Shown: piece after piece, positions 9,378 through 16,708 of the stretch | How positions within the stretch are numbered: the first letter of the stretch is position 1 | Layout of the letters: each line of letters begins with the position of its first letter | NCBI RefSeq assembly: GCF_002005465.1 | Contig: NZ_CP014691.1 | Coordinates: 3,343,861-3,407,860, forward strand | Direction: 5' to 3' | From: Neoasaia chiangmaiensis | GTDB lineage: Bacteria; Pseudomonadota; Alphaproteobacteria; Acetobacterales; Acetobacteraceae | DNA: 64,000 nucleotides | The notes under the pieces: model-generated | Databases searched by the model: none | What the model was told of the DNA's origin: nothing | The model's input: the letters and a program-made list of their open reading frames with translations, nothing else | Program-made: the position numbers and the translations under genes

Positions 9378-10496
9378 TTACTGTTTTTGAAGAACAGTGG
9401 CCGTCACGACCTGATGAGGTGTAAAGCCAAGCGACTGATACAATGCTATGGCAGCTTTATTGTCGGAGTAAGTGTGGAGGAAAGGTGTCTCGTCTCGATC
9501 CAGAATACGCTGGGCGACAATACGCATGAGAAATCCAGCATATCCACGCCCCCGATAGTGAGGGTGAGTGCATACACCGCTGACCTCCGTAAAGTTTCCT
9601 GGCTTCATGCGCTCCCCAGCCATGGCGACCAGACGTCCCGCTTCGCGAATACCGACAAAACCACCCAACTGCCATGTGTCCGCCAGAAATGGACCGGGGA
9701 CAGTGAGCGTCGCGAGCCCTTGCATTTCAACGGCGTCGTCCGCCCCTAGATCAAAGAACGTAAAATCGTGCTCACTATCAGACACATGTGATGCCACCAT
9801 CTGTAGGCATTCGGCAGCTTTTACGGCTTTCAGGCCAAGCGGGGTGGGAAAGCCTTCTTTTTCCACGAGCCAGATTTCTTCATCCGGAGAAAGCAATTCC
9901 CCAAATGCCCGAAGATCAACGTCTCCAGTTCCGGCGGACGCGCCGAACGGAGTAATCGTCCTCTTGTAGCACAATGCATGACTATTACCGACAGAGAGTG
10001 AGCTTTGCCGTCCGGTCAGAGCATGCCAGACGGGGCGATTCAGAACATCTAACGGAGATGAGGCGGGCGTGCGGGTTAACAAATGCCGAACTGAAGTCAG
10101 TGCCTGCGCGAGTGTCTGCTGCTCAGTCTCATTCAACTGTAACAGGGTAGCCTCAATGACATCGTGCTGTCTTTGATCGACGTTTTCGAAAACGATACGT
10201 CCCTTGGTCGTCAGTTTCATGGGACGCGAACGACCATCTTCCGATGATCGTTCGCGTGCTATCCATCCTTCATTCTCGAACCGACGTATCATGCGGCTCA
10301 GATACCCGCGATCCAGTGCCAGGACATCCCGCAGGACATTGGCCTGAACGGGTTCACGGTTTGCGATTTCCAGTAGAAGACGGGCTTCCGTCAGCGTCAT
10401 GTCGCTGCCGAGAAAGCGTGAATCGAGCGCCCCGACATATCGCATGTAAAAGCGGTTGAAATCACGAATCGCCGCTATCGCCTGTTTCATATTCAT
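9378..10496 (-). CDS. MarR-type regulator fused to a GNAT acetyltransferase
   Basis: Two domains in one protein of about 372 residues. Residues 1-140 form a MarR winged helix (LTEARLLLEIANRE, then LALDRGYLSRMIRRFENEGWI and the wing ERSSEDGRSRP). The C-terminal half is a GNAT domain with the acetyl-CoA loop as VCTHPHYRGRGYAGFLMRIV and an ending IALYQSLGF. MarR-GNAT fusions are a known class of uncertain substrate. The start is 10496 (MNMKQAI) or 10490 (MKQAI, nine bases from AGGA); the upstream ATG at 10508 lies inside the operator palindrome and is unlikely. Confidence 0.85.
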   Translation of the reverse strand: MNMKQAIAAIRDFNRFYMRYVGALDSRFLGSDMTLTEARLLLEIANREPVQANVLRDVLALDRGYLSRMIRRFENEGWIARERSSEDGRSRPMKLTTKGRIVFENVDQRQHDVIEATLLQLNETEQQTLAQALTSVRHLLTRTPASSPLDVLNRPVWHALTGRQSSLSVGNSHALCYKRTITPFGASAGTGDVDLRAFGELLSPDEEIWLVEKEGFPTPLGLKAVKAAECLQMVASHVSDSEHDFTFFDLGADDAVEMQGLATLTVPGPFLADTWQLGGFVGIREAGRLVAMAGERMKPGNFTEVSGVCTHPHYRGRGYAGFLMRIVAQRILDRDETPFLHTYSDNKAAIALYQSLGFTPHQVVTATVLQKQ

Positions 10497-10503
10497 CCAT
10501 CCT

Positions 10504-10534
10504 GGCATATAGTTGCCCAAAGCAACTATATGCC
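10504..10534. promoter_or_regulatory. Probable MarR operator
   Basis: Perfect inverted repeat with 13-base arms, GGCATATAGTTGC (10504-10516) and GCAACTATATGCC (10522-10534), five bases apart, immediately before the MarR-GNAT start. The size, symmetry and place fit autoregulation by the MarR domain. Confidence 0.7.
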
Positions 10535-11199
10535 GAGCCGGGAGACAATGCACGTGTGTTGAGCGGAAAGAGTCCACTCCATGGCGAACGGATCCTGTTG
10601 GAAGGTGCCGGGTATTCTGCGCCACGCACGGGGCGTCCAAGTTTTGCCGAGCGCCGTAGGGTTTCCCCTGCTGAAGAAAGAAACAAAACAGCCGCAGAAG
10701 AGACGGATGAGCGTCAATGCTTGGAACACTTGTCATTCCCGCCGGTGCAGTTGACGCCTTGGCGTCAATTTCTCGCGTCCTTATCTCAGGAATTACAGAA
10801 CATAATATTTGTCGGCGGGTTCTCCCGGCGACGGATACGGTTCGATCTGCATGGTGTCGAGAAACGGGTATCTCCTGACACCCCGCGCCCCTTGCCATGG
10901 AACACGACGGACTGACCTATCTCTCCACAGGGCTGACGGCGCCGCACACCATGGCCACTCGATATGGCCGATCTGCCCTGAGACTGGCTTCGCCTCGCCC
11001 GGCTATGGCGCAACGGCGGCCCGCAATTTTCTTCCCCTGCCGGCTACGCCGTCATTCCTCGCGGCGCAAGAAAGTTCCGGGCCGCCGTCCTCCACGTTGC
11101 TCCGGCCTGCAAGCAGGTGCGCCGCCGGTCGTCTCCGGGCTGTCGATGGCCATCGAGGCCACGGTGGTCGCGGCCTGATACAGCAAGGAGGACAGGACA
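10535..11199. other. Non-coding stretch with two strong inverted repeats
   Basis: About 660 bases without a supported gene. It contains a perfect palindrome TTGACGCC-TT-GGCGTCAA at 10751-10768, probably a regulator site, and a long stem at 11015-11033/11068-11086 in the leader of the DUF736 gene (see separate entry). Open frames here have no recognisable protein features. Confidence 0.5.
11015..11086 (+). promoter_or_regulatory. 19-base stem-loop in the DUF736 leader
   Basis: The segment at 11015-11033 (GGCGGCCCG..TTTTCTT) pairs with 11068-11086 (AAGAAA..CGGGCCGCC) with only two mismatches over 19 bases, enclosing a 34-base loop. It lies 115 bases before the DUF736 start. I recall similar leaders before DUF736 genes in other alphaproteobacterial elements, but could not compare them here. 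A regulatory RNA is an inference. Confidence 0.45.
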
Positions 11200-11514
11200 A
11201 TGATCATCGGTTCTTTCAAAAAGGTCGGCGAGGGGTACGAAGGCGAAATCGTCACCCTGACACAGAAAATCCGGGGTGTCCGCTTCGTGCCCGAAGCCAA
11301 CCGGGCCAGCGACAATGTTCCCAACTTCCGGGTCCAGATCAGCAAACTCGAGGCCGGGGCCGCCTGGATCAAGCACACCACGGACTGGCGCGAATATCTC
11401 AGCGTGAAGCTGGACGATCCGACCCTTCCCGGTCCGATCTTCGCCAGCCTCTTCGAAGAAGGTGGCGCCTACAACCTGGTCTGGAGCCGCCAGCGTCCGC
11501 GCAACGGGGACTGA
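11200..11514 (+). CDS. DUF736 family protein
   Basis: 104 residues beginning MIIGSFKKVGEGYEGEIVTL and containing WIKHTTDWREYLSVKLDDP and a C-terminal YNLVWSR, all diagnostic of DUF736. These small, mostly beta proteins are nearly always carried by conjugative plasmids and elements in alphaproteobacteria, but their role is unknown. The ATG is preceded by AGGAGGACAGGACA. A paralogue lies at 15506-15847. Confidence 0.9.
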   Translation: MIIGSFKKVGEGYEGEIVTLTQKIRGVRFVPEANRASDNVPNFRVQISKLEAGAAWIKHTTDWREYLSVKLDDPTLPGPIFASLFEEGGAYNLVWSRQRPRNGD

Positions 11515-11527
11515 CTACCCCACACTG

Positions 11528-11560
11528 GCCCTTCCCGGCTCAGCCGGGAAGGGCTTTCTT
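11528..11560 (+). terminator. Rho-independent terminator after DUF736
   Basis: A 13-base perfect stem (GCCCTTCCCGGCT with AGCCGGGAAGGGC, 11528-11554) followed by TTTCTT. It lies 14 bases after the DUF736 stop. Confidence 0.85.
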
Positions 11561-11570
11561 CACCGGCGGG

Positions 11571-11822
11571 TTATGGCTTCCCGCTGGCCAATGCCGCTTC
11601 TGTAGCGACAACATGACTTTCATCCAGTAACGCCGCCGGCCGCACGTCCAGCGCCTGTGACGCATGCCACAGTGAAAGCAGCGTCGCGTTCTGGCGCCCG
11701 GTCTCTATCCAGCTGATATAGGCGCGGTCCACGCCCATCCGTTCCGCCAGAGCCTCCTGGCTGAGACCGGCGGCGCGTCGCAGGCGCCTCACGTTCGCGC
11801 CGAAAAGTCCTCGGATGTCCAT
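11571..11822 (-). CDS. XRE-family transcriptional repressor
   Basis: 83 residues, essentially one helix-turn-helix domain: VRRLRRAAGLSQEALAERMGVDRAYISWIETGRQNATL is a Cro/C1-type unit with the usual recognition helix. The gene points away from the replication and transfer genes downstream, in the position expected for a control gene of the element. An inverted repeat lies just upstream of its start. Its targets are unknown; autoregulation is likely. Confidence 0.85.
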   Translation of the reverse strand: MDIRGLFGANVRRLRRAAGLSQEALAERMGVDRAYISWIETGRQNATLLSLWHASQALDVRPAALLDESHVVATEAALASGKP

Positions 11823-11842
11823 CCGCAGGATAGGAACGATTT

Positions 11843-11873
11843 GTGTATTATCGCGCTACGTATTATAATACAC
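11843..11873. promoter_or_regulatory. Probable operator for the XRE repressor
   Basis: Inverted repeat GTGTATTAT (11843-11851) and ATAATACAC (11865-11873), 13 bases apart, 21 bases upstream of the XRE start and in an AT-rich patch that could hold the promoter. Confidence 0.55.
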
Positions 11874-12093
11874 GGACGGTTTCTCTCCCGCCGGAGTGAT
11901 GTGCCGAGCGCATCACGTAATGCCGGAAAAACCAACATTTCCCGCCCGCGTGGCCTGAATCTTCCTCTCTCTTCCAAATAATCCCGATCAGGCCGTAGAT
12001 TGTCGGGATCACCTCCCTGAGTCTTTGGGACTACCCGTTCCTGTTCCGCACCGGATACTGGGTCGAATCCATGACATATCGGGAGAGGGGGAC

Positions 12094-12865
12094 GTGCCGA
12101 CAATCAGGCCGTGGGATGCCGCACCCCTTCGTCGCGCCTACGCCGGGCTCGACTCTGCCGGTCTCGCCCAGGAATGGCTGCGACACAATCCGGCCTACCG
12201 GAGCGATCATGCAGCAACCATGACGACGGGCAAGGTTGGCGCCGAGGCATGGCGCGCCTTCGCCCGTCGCTGGGGGTTGCGTTTTCCCTGTCGACCCTGA
12301 TCTCCCCGCCTGGCTTGCCCCCGCTTTCTGGGATCCTGATGTTGCGCCGGAGGTCGCTGTGCGTGGCGACAGGGGTGACATTCTATCCCGTCTCGCGCCA
12401 TACGCGCGGGCACGGCATGATGGTCCGGATGGCATCCACCTCGTGCTGGACAGTGTGGCGGGTGCGCTGCGCCTTGTCATCGTTGCCGATCGGCAGCCCG
12501 ACGTGCCAGGAACCTGGTTCGTCATTGACGACAGGCACCTCGCGATCCGTCTGGCCTGCGTTGCGCGCTTCGGCCGCCTGGTTGACGGTCAATTACCCGG
12601 CCCAATTCCACCCGTCCTGCGCCTGAGTCCCCAGCAGAGACTCCGTCAAGTCCGCATGCTCTGCATCGCGGAAGGCCGGCGCATGGGCATGGCGGTCCGA
12701 CGGATCGCGGCGGGCATCTACGGCGAGCGCATCCTGTACCTGTCCCGCAATGAATGGAGTGCCAGCTCATGGCACCGGGCTTTCTATCGCGATCTCGAGG
12801 GTGCCGGGTTCTACCTGAACGGCGGTCACATCGCCCTCCTTCAGGGGCTGAAGCAGGGGGGGTGA
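12094..12865 (+). pseudogene. DUF6499/DUF2285 regulator split by a frameshift
   Basis: The N-terminal piece (GTG at 12094; VPTIRPWDAAPLRRAYAGLD then QEWLRHNPAYRSDHA) is the DUF6499 domain and ends WRAFARRWGLRF before a stop at 12300. The following FPVDPDLPAWLAPAFWDPD segment, and the whole DUF2285 domain to 12865 (LRLSPQQRLRQVRMLCIAEGRRMG...YGER), lie in the next frame. Joining WGLRF to PVDPD needs removal of one base in the TTTTCCC run near 12283-12289. In related elements the two domains are one protein of about 250 residues. A true inactivating change, a slippage-dependent product, or a sequence error in the homopolymer are all possible. Confidence 0.75.
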
Positions 12866-12977
12866 CAGTCTGGTGGCCTGAACTTTGTCATCCCTTCCCA
12901 CAGCCCATTCTCCGGCAGCGTCCCCTCATGGGCCGCAGCATCCCGCCAGTGGCCCGCTCCACCGGGAGGAACACCCC

Positions 12978-13277
12978 ATGCGTGTCCAGCCGACACTGCC
13001 ACCGCGCTATCTGCGCACCCCGGACGCAGCCAATTTCGTTGGCTTGTCCATCCGCACCCTCGAAAAACACCGGAGTTGCGGTACCGGCCCGCTCTACCGC
13101 CAGCTTGGTGGCCGGATCGTCTATGCCGTGGAAGACCTCTGCGCCTGGGCTGATCTGAACGTCCGGCTGTCCACGGGTGACGGTGGCGGCATTCCCATGC
13201 CGTCCGACCCGCGCGCCTACATCATCCGATTGCAGGCCAGGGCTCGCAAAGCCCAGCAGCGGAGTGCCGGACGATGA
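12978..13277 (+). CDS. AlpA-like helix-turn-helix protein
   Basis: 99 residues. The ATG at 12978 has GGGAGGA eight bases upstream. YLRTPDAANFVGLSIRTLEKHRSCGTGPLYRQLGGRIVYAVEDLCAWAD is a MerR/excisionase-type HTH of the AlpA class. In related elements this small gene stands between the DUF2285 gene and repA, as here, and its stop overlaps the repA start (13274-13277), so the two are translationally coupled. A role in control of replication or of excision is inferred from position. Confidence 0.8.
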   Translation: MRVQPTLPPRYLRTPDAANFVGLSIRTLEKHRSCGTGPLYRQLGGRIVYAVEDLCAWADLNVRLSTGDGGGIPMPSDPRAYIIRLQARARKAQQRSAGR

Positions 13278-14347
13278 TGCCGGCGGCCGACAACTGGCGC
13301 CAGCCCGACCGGCGCTTCGTGGTCACGGGATCGGCACGGCCCCGTGACATCCGCGATCTGATGGGGCGTCCGTTTTTCGCATTGGGAAAAACGCCGCGCG
13401 TCACCCCGATCGATTACCAGGCGCGACATATCGCGGTCATGGTGCGGTCTGAAAATGCCGGCGGTATGGCGACCGTCTGGGACGTCGATGTTCTGATCTG
13501 GCTGACCGGGCAGATTGTCGATGCGCTGAACCATGGATTGTGGGTGTCACGCCATGTGCGCTTCACACCATGGCGTCTGTTTCAGGATCTGGGCTGGGCT
13601 TCCGGGCTGCACGAATATCATCGCCTTCGTGGTGCATTGGAACGGCTGTCGACCACAGCAGTCATGACGAATATCCGCCAGGGCACTGACTGGAGGGAAA
13701 GACCGTTCACCTGGATCAGTGATGTCCGGATATCCCGTGACGATGGCGTGGCCCTGACACTGCCGGACTGGCTGATGGAGGCCGCCTGCGATCGCTCGCG
13801 CGTGCTGAGCGTTGACCCCGCCTATTTCAGCCTTCGTGGCGGTATCGAGCGGTGGCTTTACCGCCTGGCGCGTCGGCATGCCGGACGGCAGAAGGATGGA
13901 TGGCGCTTCGATCTGGCGGAGTTGCACGCACGCTCAGGCAGCCTGACCCGTCGTCGCGATTTCATCGCGAAAATCCGCGCCATTGTCGTCAGCCAGATCA
14001 TCCCCGGTTATGCGTTTCGCGTCATTTCTGGCGGAAAACAGGGAGTTTTATGCGCTGTTCCAACGAGTCAATCCACCGAGGGTGTGGATAACGATGTGAA
14101 ACATGTCGTTGGATCAACGGCGCATCATATCGTGGGAACGGCGGCGGATTTATCGTGGGATCATTGGCGAAAATCGGCGCAACATATTGTTTTCAAAAGC
14201 GGAATCAGACCCGTAACTTATATAACTAATATAATAACTTATTATGTAGGGGAGTTCGGTCTTTTCGCCCCCCTTCCGGCAGCCCCGATGAGGGCAGAAA
14301 AAGAGGCCCGGGAAGCGATCGCGGATCGCCTGGTCGGTGTCCCATGA
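13274..14347 (+). CDS. repA: Replication initiator protein A
   Basis: 357 residues. Recognised as the RPA/RepA initiator family of alphaproteobacterial plasmids by RPRDIRDLMGRPFFALGKTPR, IDYQARHI, TVWDVDVLIWLTGQIVDALN and the winged-helix part WRLFQDLGW...EYHRLRGALERLSTTAV. The start overlaps the stop of the preceding HTH gene and the end overlaps DUF2840 by four bases, so this is one operon. The C-terminal 75 residues are encoded by DNA with direct repeats and then an AT-rich patch (see next entry) and look poorly conserved. No parA gene follows, although one commonly stands here in related elements. Its presence favours a plasmid or an element with a plasmid-like stage. Confidence 0.9.
   Translation: MMPAADNWRQPDRRFVVTGSARPRDIRDLMGRPFFALGKTPRVTPIDYQARHIAVMVRSENAGGMATVWDVDVLIWLTGQIVDALNHGLWVSRHVRFTPWRLFQDLGWASGLHEYHRLRGALERLSTTAVMTNIRQGTDWRERPFTWISDVRISRDDGVALTLPDWLMEAACDRSRVLSVDPAYFSLRGGIERWLYRLARRHAGRQKDGWRFDLAELHARSGSLTRRRDFIAKIRAIVVSQIIPGYAFRVISGGKQGVLCAVPTSQSTEGVDNDVKHVVGSTAHHIVGTAADLSWDHWRKSAQHIVFKSGIRPVTYITNIITYYVGEFGLFAPLPAAPMRAEKEAREAIADRLVGVP
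14083..14250. repeat. Iteron-like repeats and AT-rich patch inside repA (possible origin)
   Basis: Three imperfect copies of TCGTKGGAWC... start at 14106, 14130 and 14153 and a weaker one (GTGGATAACG) at 14084, so the GGAW cores recur every 23-25 bases. They are followed at about 14217-14248 by a run of TAACTTATATAACTAATA-like sequence, strikingly AT-rich for this region. Repeats plus an AT-rich segment resemble an iteron origin. Inference only. Confidence 0.4.
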
Positions 14348-14832
14348 CCGTCCGCTCTTTCAAGCCGGACGACGCTGTTCTCACCACGGTCGAACTGACG
14401 TGGATCGAGAAGCGTATCGAGCACTGGATCCGTTTCGGGCACCCTGTCGAGGATCGCATTCTGGATCGTCGGCGCAGGCTGATGAGCTTCACGCCGGACA
14501 GCGTGTTCGCCTTCATCCGCTGGGCCGCGAACGATTTCGGCACCGTGGTGTCCTGCATCGACATCGTGCGGGCCGTTGGCGCTCAAGAAGCCTGCCAGAC
14601 CGTGCCGTTCGTACGGCCCGGCGGCGAAAGCCTGCTGCGGCAGAGCGGCTGGCCAAAGGTGCGTCGGGTGCTGGAGGCCATCGACGCCGTCGAGGCGCTG
14701 GGGATCGATCCTGTCACGGCCTGTCCCGATCACTGGCGCCATCTGCATCACCGGCTCACGGCGGCGCATGAGCCACGTCCCTACACGCCAGGGCGCCATG
14801 AGGCATGGCTGCGCAGGAGGGCCATGTTATGA
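14344..14832 (+). CDS. DUF2840 family protein
   Basis: 162 residues; VELTWIEKRIEHWIRFGHPVEDRILDRRRRLMSF and FAFIRWAANDFGTVVSCIDI are the DUF2840 signature. The family has no known activity, and its genes sit between repA/parA and the traF-type peptidase in alphaproteobacterial conjugative elements. Start overlaps repA by four bases and the stop overlaps the next start (ATGA at 14829). Confidence 0.85.
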   Translation: MTVRSFKPDDAVLTTVELTWIEKRIEHWIRFGHPVEDRILDRRRRLMSFTPDSVFAFIRWAANDFGTVVSCIDIVRAVGAQEACQTVPFVRPGGESLLRQSGWPKVRRVLEAIDAVEALGIDPVTACPDHWRHLHHRLTAAHEPRPYTPGRHEAWLRRRAML

Positions 14833-15443
14833 CCCGGCGCGCCTGGTTTTTCACCACGTATTTCGCCGTGCTCGGCGTGGGCGCCTCGCTGGCGTTTCAT
14901 CCGACCCCGCGCTGGGTCTGGAACGAAACGGCCAGCGTTCCGGTCGGGCTGTATCGGATCCAGTCCACCGTCCCGATCCGTGTCGGTGACATCGTCGCCA
15001 TCCGCCTTCCCGAGCACGAGGCCACGCTGCTGGCGACACGCGGCTACCTGCCTTTCGGCGTGCCGCTGCTCAAGCCTGTGGCAGCACTGGCGGGGCAGAG
15101 TGCCTGTCGTAACGGCATCCATGTCACCATCGACGGCAAGCCCGTCGGTGATGCGAAACCCGTCGACCATCGCGGCCGCAAGCTGCCGGTCTGGCAGGGG
15201 TGTCAGCATCTCGGGCCGGGGCAGGTGTTCGTCATGAACGCTGCCGTGCCGACCAGTCTTGACGGACGGTATTTCGGTGTCCTGCCGATGGAAACAGTGA
15301 TCGGTCGCGCGGTGCCGGTGCATGTGCGCACAGGCAAGGCCGAATTGCCTCCGCCGCATTTTCGATCTCCTTCCGGAACCGCCCGAGCCGATGCGGAAGT
15401 GGCCGCTTCTGGTGCAGCCCATGATGCCCATGAAACCCGGTGA
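14829..15443 (+). CDS. traF: TraF-like S26 signal peptidase
   Basis: 204 residues. An N-terminal membrane segment (about 5-23) is followed by the S26 catalytic serine S36 in NETASVPVGLYRI and the general-base lysine K82 in FGVPLLKPVAALAGQ. Conjugative TraF peptidases process and circularise the TrbC pilin in IncP-type systems; a trbC gene is present at 25843. The ATG at 14829 overlaps the DUF2840 stop. The C-terminal 40 residues after the conserved core are hydrophilic and probably dispensable. Confidence 0.85.
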   Translation: MTRRAWFFTTYFAVLGVGASLAFHPTPRWVWNETASVPVGLYRIQSTVPIRVGDIVAIRLPEHEATLLATRGYLPFGVPLLKPVAALAGQSACRNGIHVTIDGKPVGDAKPVDHRGRKLPVWQGCQHLGPGQVFVMNAAVPTSLDGRYFGVLPMETVIGRAVPVHVRTGKAELPPPHFRSPSGTARADAEVAASGAAHDAHETR

Positions 15444-15505
15444 ACCACCCATCCAATGATGGTCGCCAGCCATTAAATTTTCATACTCCCGAAAGGACTT
15501 CTCTC

Positions 15506-15847
15506 ATGAGCCAGATCGGATTTTTCACGCGCACGTCGGACGGTTTCGCCGGACGTGTGCGCACCCTGTCGCTGGACGCCGAACTGACCTTCGTGCCAGC
15601 GGAAAACAGCGGCGCGGAAAACGCTCCGGATTATCGTATTCACCTGGGTGACGGGGATACTGGCCCCGAGCTGGGCGCGGGATGGAAACGCACCGGGGAA
15701 CGTGCCGGCGAGTATGTATCCGTGGTCCTGGATGATCCCGCCTTCATGCAGCCGGTCCGGGCCACGCTGTTTCAGGCCGGACGCGGTGGGCGTGAGTGGC
15801 AACTGGTGTGGAATCGCCCCGCAAAACGTCCGGTTGGTCGGGAATGA
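15506..15847 (+). CDS. DUF736 family protein, second copy
   Basis: 113 residues from the ATG at 15506, with GAAAGGA upstream. MSQIGFFTRTSDGFAGRVRTL, the YRIHLGD strand and EYVSVVLDDP...EWQLVWNRP match DUF736. It shares the overall pattern but not close identity with the copy at 11200. The stop overlaps the start of the lytic transglycosylase gene (15844), which ties it to the transfer operon. Confidence 0.85.
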   Translation: MSQIGFFTRTSDGFAGRVRTLSLDAELTFVPAENSGAENAPDYRIHLGDGDTGPELGAGWKRTGERAGEYVSVVLDDPAFMQPVRATLFQAGRGGREWQLVWNRPAKRPVGRE

Positions 15848-16515
15848 GCGGCCGGTTTTTCCTGCCCGGCAGCATGCTGGCTGTGCTCGCGCTGACGCTC
15901 TCGCCAGCCATCGCCTGTGCGCAGGATTGGGACGATCTGGTGCGGCAGGCGGCGGAACGGAACGCGATCCCCGCGATGTGGGTGCGGGCGGTCCTGCATG
16001 CTGAAAGTGCTGGTGATCCGCATGCGGTATCCGGTGCTGGTGCGATGGGGTTGATGCAACTCATGCCCGGCACCTGGAAAGATGTCCGGCGCACGCTCAA
16101 TCTGGGTGCAGATCCCTTCGATCCGCACGACAATATCGTGGCAGGGGCAGCCTATCTGCGATGGCTGCACGACCGTTATGGCGATACAGGATTCCTTGCT
16201 GCCTATAACGCCGGCCCTGGTCGTTATGACGATCATCTGGCGACCGGTCGGCCACTGCCAGGCGAGACGATTTCCTACGTGGAATTCGTCACACGGCTGA
16301 TGAAAAACCGATCGTCTGGCATTCATCTGCCCGTTTCCTTTTTGTCCTTTCCAGCTCGCTCCTGGGTGACGGCCGCGCTCTTCGTTTCAGGCCAGCCCGA
16401 TGCGTTTCGGGGCACCATGGTGCGTCATGTTTCTGCTCCCGAGAACCTTTTCGCAGGGCATGCCGGGGATAGGTCCGACATGGTCCCGTTGAGGGGATCG
16501 GATCAGGTCCAGTGA
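15844..16515 (+). CDS. Lytic transglycosylase (transfer-associated)
   Basis: 223 residues. A signal peptide covers about residues 1-26 (cleavage near ACAQDW). The SLT domain has the catalytic E54 in AVLHAESAGDPHAVSGAGAMGLMQLMPGTW and the later AAYNAGPGRYD. It cleaves peptidoglycan in the periplasm, which for VirB1/TrbN-type proteins opens the wall for the transfer channel. The operon position just before the relaxase supports that role. Confidence 0.9.
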   Translation: MSGRFFLPGSMLAVLALTLSPAIACAQDWDDLVRQAAERNAIPAMWVRAVLHAESAGDPHAVSGAGAMGLMQLMPGTWKDVRRTLNLGADPFDPHDNIVAGAAYLRWLHDRYGDTGFLAAYNAGPGRYDDHLATGRPLPGETISYVEFVTRLMKNRSSGIHLPVSFLSFPARSWVTAALFVSGQPDAFRGTMVRHVSAPENLFAGHAGDRSDMVPLRGSDQVQ

Positions 16516-16523
16516 GGCGTGAG

Positions 16524-16651
16524 AACCCCGGAAAGCCAACAGAAAAGGGAGGGCTGGATAAAAGGCCGCACATCGCGGCTCGGTCGGGGTGGCTGTTTTC
16601 CGGGGTTTTTGAGGTCTTGTCGCGAGGCGCGTGGAAATTCCACACCTCGCG
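16524..16651. other. Inverted repeats before the relaxase gene, candidate oriT
   Basis: The gap before the relaxase gene holds two inverted repeats: AACCCCGGAAA (16524-16534) with TTTCCGGGGTT (16597-16607), and CGCGAGG (16621-16627) / CCTCGCG (16645-16651) enclosing the palindrome GTGGAA-A-TTCCAC (16631-16643). Relaxase genes often lie beside their oriT. The nick site cannot be named from the sequence. Confidence 0.4.
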
Positions 16652-16708
16652 TCGAGGCGTTATCTCTTTGATCCGACGCGATCTTTCGCGCGGTGCAGGG
16701 CATTTTTC

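Noticed and set aside
10556..11178. Several frames of 60-120 codons in the region before DUF736
   Set aside because: They overlap each other, lack ribosome sites, and the region is dominated by inverted repeats.
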